Positions 34,301 through 44,269 of a DNA stretch of 64,000 nt are shown here, in pieces. The stretch's first letter is position 1; every line of letters begins with the position of its first letter. The DNA is from Arctopsyche grandis (Eukaryota > Arthropoda > Insecta > Trichoptera > Hydropsychidae), in NCBI RefSeq assembly GCF_051622035.1, contig NC_135355.1:32958986-33022985 (forward strand), given 5' to 3'. The notes beneath the pieces were generated by a model, which was not told where the DNA came from, did not search any database, and saw only the letters and a list, made by a program, of their open reading frames with translations. A program made the translations under genes and the position numbers.

Positions 34301-37300
34301 TACGCAGCTTTAAAAAGGTTTTTGAGGGAATACGATTCGAGTCGAGTCGTGTGAAAAATGCTGGTAAACTAATTAAAGATAATATTTTTAGTGTTTGCAT
34401 ATGTATCCCTTGAGGGTAGATTTCTCGCAATTCGTCGTGCGGATTAAGAAGGGTTTTGATATTTGAGGGAAACATAATTTGTCACGCTGGTGGCGTGAGA
34501 ATAAGAAATAAAGTTATTTAAAAACGATATTTTTAGTGTTAACATATGTGTTTTGAATGTATCGAGAAATGGTTGAGTAGATGCACAGAATTCGTCACGC
34601 AGATAGCATTGAGTCGTGAGAAAAATGCAACTAAAACAATAAAGATTTTGGAAGTCTCATAAATAACATTAAAGGAAAATATCAATTAAGCGTACGGTCA
34701 AAGAATCAAGATAACAAGCGGGAATAAAGAGTAATATAAGTACATACATAGGTTGTAAGATATTCACAACATAACATCCCCTTCGTTAGATTAAACATAT
34801 GGCGGGATTGCCATGTGATTTAACATGTAAAGTATGTAATTAAGTATTATATAGTTACTTAATATAACAATTATAAATGTCTAGTTTTTCAAAAGACCCT
34901 AATATAAGATATTACAAAAATAGTAGTTATAATAAACATGTCATTTAACATAATTTTTTTTTTCTACAAAAAAATATAAAAACAGTGATTATAGGAAAAA
35001 TCACACAAGGTGTGTAAATGAAATACAAGAATAATAATTATATCAGAAATAGTAAAAGTAATTAAATGCAAAGTAATTAAACCTTTAGCAATAAAATTGT
35101 ATAAAAGAGTAAAAGTTGAAATAATAATAATGATTTCGTATTTGTTTACAAAATATTATGAAATGAAAATATAATATACTAAATAATGATTCGTGTAAGA
35201 CTTTTACAATTGGTAGTTACAATGAGTACAATATTTAGTTGGTAATACATTGGTTTAATTGAAATCTATAACTATACTGTAATTTAGAATGATATATTAT
35301 CATTATTAAACATATATATTCAATTAATGGATATTCATTGTTTTGTTACCGAGTTATTCGTATAACAATAGTTTTTACTTCTTTGTTAATTATTATATCA
35401 ATATATATATATTTTTTTTTTTATCAAGTAAGGATAAAGTTTCTTGAACTGCGAAATACAGATACAAATTTTAAAAGTTTTAAAATTAAAGATTAAAAAT
35501 TATATTATATCACTTTCAAATATAAAGTTTCATTAAAAGTATTTATATATATATGAAACATTAAAATTAAAATTAAAAGTTCATTTACTTTTCTTAAGTA
35601 AGGTATTTGTAACCTTGAAAGAGATTGGATTGATACAAATTAAATTATTGATTTCCACATATGAAATCAAGTTTTATATGCGTCTATAACATAATATACA
35701 GACATGTATATTGTAAACAAGTATTATAATTGTTCAATCAATTGTTTTCTAAAACATCCGTTGAATTTTAACAAGCACAATAATAATTCATTTAAATGAT
35801 AAAATAAAGTTTATGAATTATAGAATATAAAAGTTTTAAGTATAATCCTAAATTGTTTAGAGAATTTAGTCAATTTCACATTTTTTTCTTAATCTAGAAA
35901 AACACAATAAAAAAATACAAGAATAATAGTAATAAACATTAACAATAATTAATAAGATAATTGAGAAAGAATGACAACAAAAATAATTAATACGATGCAA
36001 TGGTTAGAAATCACTGAATAGTGACAAAAAATAGGTAAAGATTTGTTTCTAGGAGATTTATCTTTAGCTTTAGATTTCGGTTAATTTAGATTTTTGCGCA
36101 AATATAAACAGTTAATTTGGTTTACGATTAATATTATTTTACGATTCTTACTTGCGTATAAGTAATTCTAATTAGTTTATTTATAATCGACTATGTTCAA
36201 AAGATTAATTTCAAATCAATTTTCGTATATTTAGTGTACATACACATATTAATAGTAATATATATATACGAGAGAGATCATATAACCGTATTTATATGAT
36301 AAATTTAATTATTTCTTTTTATAACCAAATAATTGCTCTTATAAATGATGATAAGAGTACGCATCACTGTTTGTGATATCATTTAATTCATAGTTGAAAT
36401 GCATTCAATGAAAATTATTTATTTTTTATTCTGGATAACATGTTAGCATTCATGTTATTCAAATTTCCGTTATAAAATCGATTATTCCGATTTACTTGAG
36501 CGAAAGTTACATGATTATTAATTTTTATATTTCTTCGAAGTAAGTTTACTTTTCTTTTTATTTTTACCGTAGGTTTGTATAACGTTTTTCTTGTAAATCG
36601 AAGTTTATTTATGAATTTGGTTTTATTATTATGTTCACTTATTTTAATTTTCTTATTTATCTTCATGTTAATAGATTTACTCATTTTTATAATTAATTTG
36701 TTGAAGACCATATCTTCTGACAAATTAATAAATCCTTTTTTAACATAACGTTCAATTATTTTTTTTTTTTTTTTAATCTTAACCTTTTTATGTTTTATTT
36801 TCGCCGTATTATTTTTATTTAAACGATTGCACAGGAACATATCTTCTGACAATGTTTTTTCTTCAATGGATCCTTCATTAATAATATGATTAACTATTTT
36901 TTTATTTATATCTTTTATTTTCGCCTTTTTATTTTTATTTAAACGATTGCACAGGAACATATCTTCTGACAATGTTTTTTCTTCAATGGATCCTTCATTA
37001 ACCCTTTGGCTGCTACGAGGTTTTTCAATGTCCAAGCGAAAAATGCTAACATTTGTAATTACTTTATAAAAAAATAAATATAATATATTTTTTTACATAC
37101 TTGCTTCGCCGAACGCGCGTAATTTTTTTAATACTTTATATACATTTTTAAGAAGCAGTTGTGGACTCGCGCTCTCTCTTTCTGTCTTGCTTTTACATGC
37201 GTGCGTGCGAAAGAGATACCTACATATATACACTAAATAAGTTTTGACGATTGTTTCCGACGCATTATTTTTTTCAATAATCTATTTTTAGACATCGATG

Positions 37301-40300
37301 TATTTGTCGTTGTTAAAACATGCGATACATTTGAAAAAGGTAGCGGTCTTTCTCTCTTTCTTTCTTGGTTTTAATTGTATATGTGTGAGCGAGACACACA
37401 AGGATGCGAAGTTTCTAATAATCAAATAATTTTTCAACATGTATCATAAACATTTTGTATGCATTTCAGTTGCATTTGATTGATTGCACGAATTCGTGAC
37501 GTCTCGTGACCTATATAATTGAAAGCGGATTTCTATTGTTTTTTGCCATTTATTTTAACTCTGCAAAATGATATCGGACAGTGAAAGTGACGAAAGCGAA
37601 ATAATAGCTCCTCGCCGAGGAACTCGACAAATCAGCAGCTCTACTGATTCTGAAAATGAATTTATCGACAATAATCAATTCCCAAGTAATAACTCCTTAT
37701 ATGACTTTGACAACGAACCCGAAATTTACTTTGATAATGAACCCGAAATTTGAAAGAGCTTTTAAAAAATTGATAAATATTTATAAAGCTTGATTGAAAA
37801 ATAAATATAAATACGTATATAAAAAAAATGTTTCGTGCCACTGATGCGCTGGCAAAGAAAGTAATGAAATACGACAATTAATGACGTCAACAACGATCGT
37901 CGTAGCAATCTTCGCCGATTTCAAAACAACGATTTATCGTTGTTGTAGCAGTCAAAGGGTTAATAATATGATTAATTATTTTTTTATTTTTATCTTTTAT
38001 TTTCGCTTTTTTATTTTTATTTAAACGATTGCACAGGAACATTTCTTCTGACAATGTTTTTTCTTCAATGGATCCTTCATTAATAATATGATTAGTTATT
38101 TTTTTATTTTTATCTTTTAGCAATTTTAATTCATCAATAGATTCATTATTAATTATTTTTATTTTCGCGTTTTTATTTATATGATTGCAAAGATTCACAT
38201 CTTTTGGCAATATTATTTCATTAATAGGTTCTTCATTAATTGTTTCATTTTTATTTAGGCGATATGTATCATCTATCATCGTATCATCTATCATAGTATC
38301 ATCTATTAGCTTATCGTTTACTAACGATTGTGATTCATTAGAATCAGGAAAAGATTTTGATTCATTAGAATAAGGAAAAGATTCATGTGAATTTTCAATA
38401 ATGTTTTTATCATCGTTACAAATAGGCAAATTGGGTAATAATTCATTTTCGATAGACTCTGAATATGAATCAATAGTAGGCGAATGTAAATTTTTTAAAC
38501 AAGATATCGAACTCGAATTTAAATTAACTAATGACGATTCGGTTTTATGTTCGATTGAAATATCGTCATCATTATCATCTTCTATTGGAAAAACTGTATC
38601 GAAGACGGTTAGAGTATTATTGGTATAATCAATTATTGCTCCACTTGCTATTAAAAATTCGGTAGGTAATATTCCGTCAAAAGGTAAATTAAATTTTTCT
38701 ATTACTGCTTTGTGAGCATTATGTAAATATTTGACATGACGTGTACTTTTAATAATAGGGTTTTCTTTTTTCGGAATTCCATGATCATATGAAATAAACG
38801 TATTTTGAATTCTTAATATTTTTTTCTCGATATCAAAGCCATTACCTTGAAAAATGAAATCAGCGCCAAGAACGCCGTTAAAATCATTGTTAAAGTTGTT
38901 ATTAATTAATTGGAAAGAGAATGGAAAAATATTATTATTTTCTAAAATTAAATGAACGATATCACGGGAATATTTATTTTGTGATATATTTAAATTTTCA
39001 ATTGATATAAATGAAAAAGAATGAAAAGGGTTAAATAAAAATTTTGGTTTTTCATTGTTTGCTTCTAATGCATCTATTTCTATATAATAGTCATAATTAG
39101 AATTCATTATTACTTCGTCAATTTTTTCTGAATTTTCTATAAATGATAAATTTGAATAAACAGGTTCATCGATGTATTTCGATTTGTTGAAATTTGATTT
39201 AGGTTTTCTATAATTTCGTCGCGAATATTGATTCGAATATTGTCGTGAATAATAATTGTTGTATGCCATTTTACAAAATTAAAATATTTAAATCAACACA
39301 TTAAAATAACACAATAAGGGTAAATATAGTAAAGAAAAAAAAGTTTAGGATTGAGATAAAAAAAAATCGCCTCTTATCTGAATTTTTGTTGATGAAACTG
39401 GATGATGATATACACATAGTGCTGGATCTGCTTGGATCACGAGTTGTCCTCGTCGTGCTGCTGTTTCTGCGTCACGGACTTGCGATGTCCTCAGAGGTTG
39501 CACCGTTTCCTTTGAAGATGTACTGGTAGATCTGCTTTCTCTGCATACTGCGAATTAGCTCTGCACACTGTCTGCTTTCTTGTCAGTTGTCCCGTAAGAA
39601 GTTTTGAATTCTCCGCTTAGAAGATTCTGGTAGTTGGATTTTTGCTGGGCTTGAAGGATGAAAATCCACCTGGTCCACTCTGAAGTTGTCTTTACAACGG
39701 TTGGTCCTTCGTTTTGTAGTGATATCCAGTTGTTCAGCTGTATCCGCAACCGCTGTCACCAATTTTTATGTTACGGGGACGAGAAGGAGATGGTGTACAA
39801 ATATTATAGTCACAGTTTTTTATAAGATCTTCTTTAATAGTAGTAAGTATACACGAGATAAGTTTGTATTACACGTTACTAGTTAGTCGTCTAATCGCGA
39901 GTCACTAGTTAGACGGTTCAATTGTAAGTCAGTGATTAGTTAGAGACGGTTCGATCGCAAGTGATCTTCCATATGTTTTACATCAGTATATATTTAATAA
40001 ACGTAACAATTTGGACCAATCATAGTTCGTGGGAAAATAATATTTTTAGAGGGAACTCGAGTTAAGTAAAAAAATATCTTAAGACTTTAATACTTTGACC
40101 CTTGAGTGTATCGAGAAATGGTTTTCACACAATTAGTTACGCAGCTTTAAAAAGGTTTTTGAGGGAATACGATTCGAGTCGAGTCGTGTGAAAAATGCTG
40201 GTAAACTAATTAAAGATAATATTTTTAGTGTTTGCATATGTATCCCTTGAGGGTAGATTTCTCGCAATTCGTCGTGCGGATTAAGAAGGGTTTTGATATT

Positions 40301-41061
40301 TGAGGGAAACATAATTTGTCACGCTGGTGGCGTGAGAATAAGAAATAAAGTTATTTAAAAACGATATTTTTAGTGTTAACATATGTGTTTTGAATGTATC
40401 GAGAAATGGTTGAGTAGATGCACAGAATTCGTCACGCAGATAGCATTGAGTCGTGAGAAAAATGCAACTAAAACAATAAAGATTTTGGAAGTCTCATAAA
40501 TAACATTAAAGGAAAATATCAATTAAGCGTACGGTCAAAGAATCAAGATAACAAGCGGGAATAAAGAGTAATATAAGTACATACATAGGTTGTAAGATAT
40601 TCACAACATAACACGATGTTGAAATTTTCATAATCGCAGCACTTCATCTATTGATAATTCGTTTATACAGATAGATAAAGTAAAAAGTCTAATTAGAGAC
40701 ATCAACATAAGACTTATTTTCAATAAAGGGGAATATAAATGATTTAAAGTAAACTATGTGTTCAAAAAGGTAAATACCCTACCCTCTCTTTTACAATATA
40801 TCTAATGGAATAAATGTATTTACATAAGTGTGAAATACCATATGCATATGTACATACATATATGTATATATGAATTATTCGACTTCTTAAGTACACTGAC
40901 AGATTAAATCGCTGTTTGATCTCACAACTTGCAAAGCAATGAATAATAAACTGAGGTTAATATAAAATATAGCAAAAAAACTTACCGATTATGTTGAGGA
41001 TCAACAGGACAACGATATGAATACAAAATCCCCATGTTGAAGTCATTTGGAACCGAAACAT
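30026..41061 (-). CDS. Secreted trypsin-like S1 serine protease homologue, 304 aa, seven exons
   Basis: Exons on the minus strand: 41061-40986, 31354-31263, 31197-31094, 30984-30819, 30654-30544, 30470-30333, 30253-30026; 915 nt in frame. A signal peptide ([13 protein letters not shown]) is followed by a short propeptide and an S1 domain. The catalytic triad is present: H82 in LTAAHC, D141 in HDIAIV, S232 in GESGAP. Four typical disulphides are visible, including C67-C83. Oddities: no R-IVGG activation sequence (KSQANVGF instead), Glu in place of Asp194 and Ala in GESGAP. The residue at position 189 is Gly (G226), so trypsin-type Arg/Lys preference is not expected. A hydrophobic C-terminal end ([15 protein letters not shown]) could be a tail anchor. 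A catalytically inactive homologue is possible. Confidence 0.9.
31545..31885 (+). repeat. tRNA-derived SINE in serine-protease intron 1
   Basis: Head TAGCTCGTTGGTTGCG with B box GGGTTCGAACCC, then TTGACCTCGATTGAAAATAA and TTTCCTATCTGAGTTTGTCA. It is antisense to the host gene. The 3' end is of the CACCATGG type rather than the hairpin type. Confidence 0.75.
32300..33400 (+). mobile_element. Jockey-like LINE, 5'-truncated, RT remnant and 3' UTR
   Basis: ORF pieces 32345-32596 and 32668-33111 are broken by a stop and frameshift near 32600-32665. RT motifs are [20 protein letters not shown] and [10 protein letters not shown] (YADD box at about 32410), then the thumb region with [21 protein letters not shown] 290-bp 3' UTR follows; the same end is found antisense at 7020-7371 and 48380-48900. 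It is a different family from the 13.8-kb LINE. Confidence 0.9.
33932..34776 (-). repeat. 3' LTR of the LTR retrotransposon
   Basis: Minus-strand ends TGTTATGTTGTG...CCGTAACA. Contains three related ~30-bp units around TTAGTTAG-ACGGTTC-AGTC (34043-34126) and further internal repeats of GTATCGAGAAATGGTT (about 34269 and 34558). Confidence 0.92.
36415..37035 (-). CDS. Retrotransposon ORF, downstream portion after piggyBac insertion
   Basis: The coding sequence of the element itself runs from the TTAA at 37001-36998 to the stop at 36415; the first residues come from the insert. It continues a repeat array: a unit with [20 protein letters not shown] and a Lys-rich KKAKIKD-type spacer recurs here and in the upstream portion. 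The C-terminal part is strongly basic ([14 protein letters not shown]) and could bind nucleic acid (inference). The reading frame matches that of 37964-39269 if the insert is ignored. Confidence 0.6.
   Translation of the reverse strand: MDIEKPRSSQRVNEGSIEEKTLSEDMFLCNRLNKNKKAKIKDINKKIVNHIINEGSIEEKTLSEDMFLCNRLNKNNTAKIKHKKVKIKKKKKIIERYVKKGFINLSEDMVFNKLIIKMSKSINMKINKKIKISEHNNKTKFINKLRFTRKTLYKPTVKIKRKVNLLRRNIKINNHVTFAQVNRNNRFYNGNLNNMNANMLSRIKNK
37002..37959 (+). mobile_element. piggyBac-type element, internally deleted, inserted in the retrotransposon ORF
   Basis: 958 bp flanked by TTAA (36998-37001 and 37960-37963). Terminal inverted repeat CCCTTTGRCTGCTAC on both ends with one mismatch. A short plus-strand ORF (37568-37753), acidic and Ser-rich ([20 protein letters not shown]), resembles the N-terminal leader of piggyBac transposases; no catalytic domain remains. 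Confidence 0.88.
37568..37753 (+). pseudogene. Truncated piggyBac transposase leader
   Basis: 61 codons, acidic and Ser/Asn-rich, ending in a duplicated DNEPEI motif and TGA. It is preceded by CTATATAATTG and a short leader at 37512-37567. Placement inside a TTAA/CCCTTTG element supports a transposase remnant; the core with catalytic aspartates is deleted. Confidence 0.6.
37887..39269 (-). CDS. Retrotransposon Gag/protease-like ORF, upstream portion
   Basis: Begins ATG at 39269 with a Tyr/Arg/Asn-rich leader ([20 protein letters not shown]). The region [20 protein letters not shown] fits the C-terminal half of a retropepsin (usual G-I/V-L-G-x-D-F), and a second such segment [20 protein letters not shown] follows about 65 residues later. 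Where a DTG/DSG active site is expected upstream I see FLFNPFHSF, so the protease looks inactive. A low-complexity tail with TMIDD and SNES repeats follows, then LCNRLNKN repeat units. After 37964 the frame runs into the piggyBac insert and stops at 37887. Confidence 0.7.
   Translation of the reverse strand: MAYNNYYSRQYSNQYSRRNYRKPKSNFNKSKYIDEPVYSNLSFIENSEKIDEVIMNSNYDYYIEIDALEANNEKPKFLFNPFHSFSFISIENLNISQNKYSRDIVHLILENNNIFPFSFQLINNNFNNDFNGVLGADFIFQGNGFDIEKKILRIQNTFISYDHGIPKKENPIIKSTRHVKYLHNAHKAVIEKFNLPFDGILPTEFLIASGAIIDYTNNTLTVFDTVFPIEDDNDDDISIEHKTESSLVNLNSSSISCLKNLHSPTIDSYSESIENELLPNLPICNDDKNIIENSHESFPYSNESKSFPDSNESQSLVNDKLIDDTMIDDTMIDDTYRLNKNETINEEPINEIILPKDVNLCNHINKNAKIKIINNESIDELKLLKDKNKKITNHIINEGSIEEKTLSEEMFLCNRLNKNKKAKIKDKNKKIINHIINPLTATTTINRCFEIGEDCYDDRC
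39769..40613 (-). repeat. 5' LTR of the LTR retrotransposon
   Basis: Same 845 bp as 33932-34776 with two visible substitutions (around 40050 and 40072). Its outer end abuts CGAT at 40614-40617. Confidence 0.92.
40986..41061 (-). CDS. Serine protease exon 1: signal peptide
   Basis: ATG at 41061-41059; encodes [20 protein letters not shown] and a further ILNII before GTAAG. The split Glu codon joins exon 2 at 31354. Intron 1 is 9.6 kb and contains a SINE, a LINE and the LTR element. Confidence 0.85.
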
Positions 41062-41092
41062 TTATTATATACACTACATTGAACAATACTTG

Positions 41093-41131
41093 ACTGATAA
41101 CAACTGTCTCTAATGACTTAAATATCTTATC
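41093..41131 (-). promoter_or_regulatory. Candidate core promoter of the serine protease gene
   Basis: On the minus strand: GATAAG (41131-41126), TATTTAAG (41124-41117) and an arthropod-type initiator TCAGT (41097-41093, A+1 at 41095). TATA-to-start spacing is 29 bp and the implied 5' UTR is about 34 nt. GATA sites next to gut-expressed protease promoters are common (inference). Confidence 0.45.
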
Positions 41132-41304
41132 TTTTTTTTTTTTGTGTGAAGATAACTAATCTATTATATTAAGCAGCAATCGTATACGTGTATGCATTTT
41201 TAAAAATATTTATAGTACACTTGTACTTTTTTTTTATTTCAGTAGATATAGTAATATACAAATGTATAGTACTATATCTATATCTATGTACATTTATTTT
41301 TTTA

Positions 41305-43225
41305 TTTAATTTAGAAGGCCTAACAGGTAAACCCAATGCGCCTTCCTGGTCAAAGACAATTATATGAACATATATGTATGTACACCATCCATATATACAC
41401 AAATACTTACACGTATACACAAATACACATACATACATACATAAATATAAAAATACACATATATACATATACATACATACACACCTACACATATACATAC
41501 ATATACATATATATATACATATACACATACATACAATACATACATACAAACATTATACATGCATATACACATAAACACATAAATAAAGATAAATTACTCA
41601 TATATATATATAAATAAAAAATAGCATACATATATTAATAAAGATAAAACCAACATACATACACATTATGCTAAATAATAAAATTACAAAATGAAAACAA
41701 TATGTATAAATATGTATGTAGCTAGAAGTCATTTAAAATATGCTGCCTGACAGAACTGTATGATGCAGTAAAAACATCAAGGCTCCCAGAAAGCAGGTTA
41801 AATAGTCGAATGGCTCTTGAAAGGTGCGAGTCATCAAGCACATTAGTTCTGGCCCGAATAGGCAGGAATAGAGTTCTGGAGCGAGTTCAGGAAGATGACA
41901 TTCACCTCTTAGAATTTTTAGAAAAAGCTTACCAAGATGATTGTTTATACGTGAAGCTAAGGAGTCAAAGCCCAAGGAGCCCATGACAAACTTACTGGGA
42001 AATAAGTAGGGATAGCGCCCAAACTCTCTCATGTAGAGATAGCGAAGAAATTTTCTTTGCACCCTCTCCAACATTAGCGTGTAAATTAAATGATTAGAAC
42101 TCCATATGGCCGAGCCAGATTCAAGCAAACTGCGCACCAATGTAGTATACAGTAAACGCGTCACTCTGGTGCTATTAAAGGCGTGTGAGTTTCTGACGAC
42201 GAAGCCTAAAGTTTTTGTAGCCCTATTGCACATATCTTGGATATGAGAATTAAAATTCCAGGTATTTGAAAAAGTAATTCCCAAATCCTTGATATGTATG
42301 TGACGAGCAAGAATAGAGCCATCAATATTGTAACCAAATTCAATTGAAAAAGAGACAATGTGACACTTGTCAACGCTTATCGGAAGACAATTTGAGTGTG
42401 ACCAAATAATGAGTGAATCTAAATCACTCTGTAGCAGTAGAGCATCGGAAGAAGATTCAACGCACCTAAAAAGTTTTAGATCATCTGCATATAATAAGAA
42501 GTTGCAGTTGTGGAATATTTCCCTAATATCATTAACAAATAAAATGAATAGTAAGGGGCCGAGATTAGAACCCTGTGGAACACCAGAGCAGGTTGGGTAT
42601 TCAACAGAAGAATAAATTCCATATTTTACAAACTGACGTCGATCCTTGAGATAATTTGTGAATAACTGAGAGAGACCATATGAGAAACCATTACCAATTA
42701 GTTTATTGATAAGGATGGAGTGATTTACTTTGTCGAAAGCCTTTTCGAAATCCGTGTAAACAGTATCTGTTTGAATATTAGCATCCAAGGAACCTGTTAC
42801 AAAACCAGAAAATGACAACAAATTTGTGGTCGTTGAACGTTGTGGACGAAATCCATGGTGCTGATCAATAATCATACTCTGGAAATGATTGAAAATATAC
42901 CTATGAAGTGTAATTTCAAAAAGTTTTGCAGAAGAGGATATTATAGCAACCGGGCGATAGTTTCTAATGGAATACTTATCTCCTTTTTTATGGATCGGAG
43001 TTACTTTAGAACACTTCCATGATACAGGAAAAACTGAAGTCTTCAGCATTAGATTAAAAATAAAATTCAATGGAGACGAGAGTCCAGGCTCACTACCCTT
43101 TAAAATGAAATCTGGAATGAAATCTGGTCCAAAAGATTTAATATTTTTAATTTTACCAAAACCGTAGCGTAAATCAGATAAATGGAACTTGTCAACAGAC
43201 AATAATGGAAACATGGAGGAATCTA
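41305..43225 (-). mobile_element. Jockey/CR1-like LINE, 5'-truncated, near-intact RT ORF
   Basis: ORF 43214-41733 (493 codons) covers the RT domain: KVTPIHKKGDKYSIRNYRPV, HGFRPQRSTTTNL, TDFEKAFDKVNH, SGVPQGSNLGPLLFILFVND and FLLYADDLKLF (YADD), then the thumb region. The endonuclease domain is lost by 5' truncation at about 43225. The 3' UTR includes an (ACAT)n microsatellite (41360-41620) and the terminal hairpin (41312-41349). The sequence is very close to 63560-64000. Confidence 0.92.
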
Positions 43226-43278
43226 AACATATAGTAATATATTAAAATTTGATAAAAAATTTGAACAATTATTTAAAT

Positions 43279-44165
43279 AAAGTTCCGTTTCTACCAGTAC
43301 AGCTCAAGGTGGCAACTCCACGTAAACAGCACTATTAAAATATTCTTTAGTACATTTTATATGGACACGTTCATATATTCCGTGACGTATCCAAAACAGC
43401 AGCAATCGACACGATCCATTCAAACTATACACCAGTACATGTCACCGGAACGTATCAAGCAAAGCCGGCTTTCTTTGGCCACTGTGGAAATATTCACGCG
43501 TGACGCGACGTCATAGTGGCGAGTGCACGCGTACTAGTGAAATGCCGCATGCGCATATGAATATTTTTAGAAACCTCATATTGTGACACAATTGATACGA
43601 CGCATGCAATATTACGTCATATCGTCACGCTCGGTAATGTATTGTATAGGCCGATTTTGCTTAGCACTTGGCCAAAACAAGCACGAACGTGCCAAAAACG
43701 GGCGGTGCTGTATAGTATTGTTGCGTAGGGGTTGGTTTAGGATCCATATGAAAGGCCAAAATCGCTTCACAGCATTTATTCATCGATTCAAGAGGTCCAT
43801 ACGGATCCACCGCTCACTCCAGAATAATTTGATCTACCGTGTGTACCTCCTTATAAAGGACAACTTTCACAACACAGCTTCCCCGATCCATCAATGTGTC
43901 TATTGTCTAGGCACTTAAAGGTCTACCCTGGCGAGTCTATCACTTACGCACGCACCCGCCTAGGTCTGTGAGAACTCCAACGTATTCTTTATTCGGGCAC
44001 TTACTGAGTTCTGTTAGCCTAATCCGGGGTCTCTATTATTCACCTACGAATGAACTTAGACAGTGGATACTCTCTCTCATGCTCCCACGTTACAGTATGA
44101 ATAGTTGCGTGCATTGTTGTGCCAAGTTGTTGACGTGCAGTGCTGGAGAATGTAAACGGACCTTT
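43279..44165 (+). mobile_element. Second copy of the old inverted-repeat element, with solo LTR inside
   Basis: Matches 19643-20421 over GACACGATCYATTCA, CAGTACATGTCACCGRAACG, TGATACGACGCATGCAATATT, GGCCAAAACAAGC and the ends TTCCGTTT/AAACGGACC. It has an additional 100-bp internal stretch (about 43500-43585) not in the other copy. The solo LTR at 43719-44094 is inserted near its right side. Confidence 0.7.
43719..44094 (-). mobile_element. Solo LTR, diverged member of the 385-bp family, GTAT target duplication
   Basis: Plus-strand left end TGTTGCGTAGGGGTTGGTTT and right end CCACGTTACA. GTAT at 43715-43718 and 44095-44098. The GGATCC..GAAAGGCCAA and TTCACAGCATTTATT blocks match the other three copies; the rest is diverged. 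Confidence 0.82.
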
Positions 44166-44269
44166 ATACGATTTGTTTATGTTGTTCATACATCATTTTA
44201 TTTTGAAATTGCTTTGCAATTTATTAATTAAAAAAATATGAGCTTATATAAGATGAAAAGTAGAAAAAA

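Larger units (their letters stand above)
33932..40613 (-). mobile_element. Young LTR retrotransposon without visible RT, CGAT target duplication
   Basis: Two 845-bp LTRs (33932-34776 and 39769-40613) differ at only two positions that I can see. CGAT flanks both sides (33928-33931 and 40614-40617). Sense is minus: next to the 5' LTR lies a candidate primer-binding site TGGTGACAGCGGTTGCGG (39744-39761), and a purine tract AACGAAGGGGA (34777-34787) precedes the 3' LTR. Excluding a 958-bp piggyBac insert, the interior is about 4.0 kb and holds one long ORF and 1.6 kb of AT-rich DNA without ORFs. No RT, RNase H or integrase motif is visible, so it must depend on another element. It lies in intron 1 of the serine protease, in the same orientation. 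Confidence 0.9.

Noticed and set aside
41169..41617. Overlapping Tyr/Ile/His/Cys-rich ORFs on both strands
   Set aside because: Translations of an (ACAT)n microsatellite in the LINE 3' UTR.
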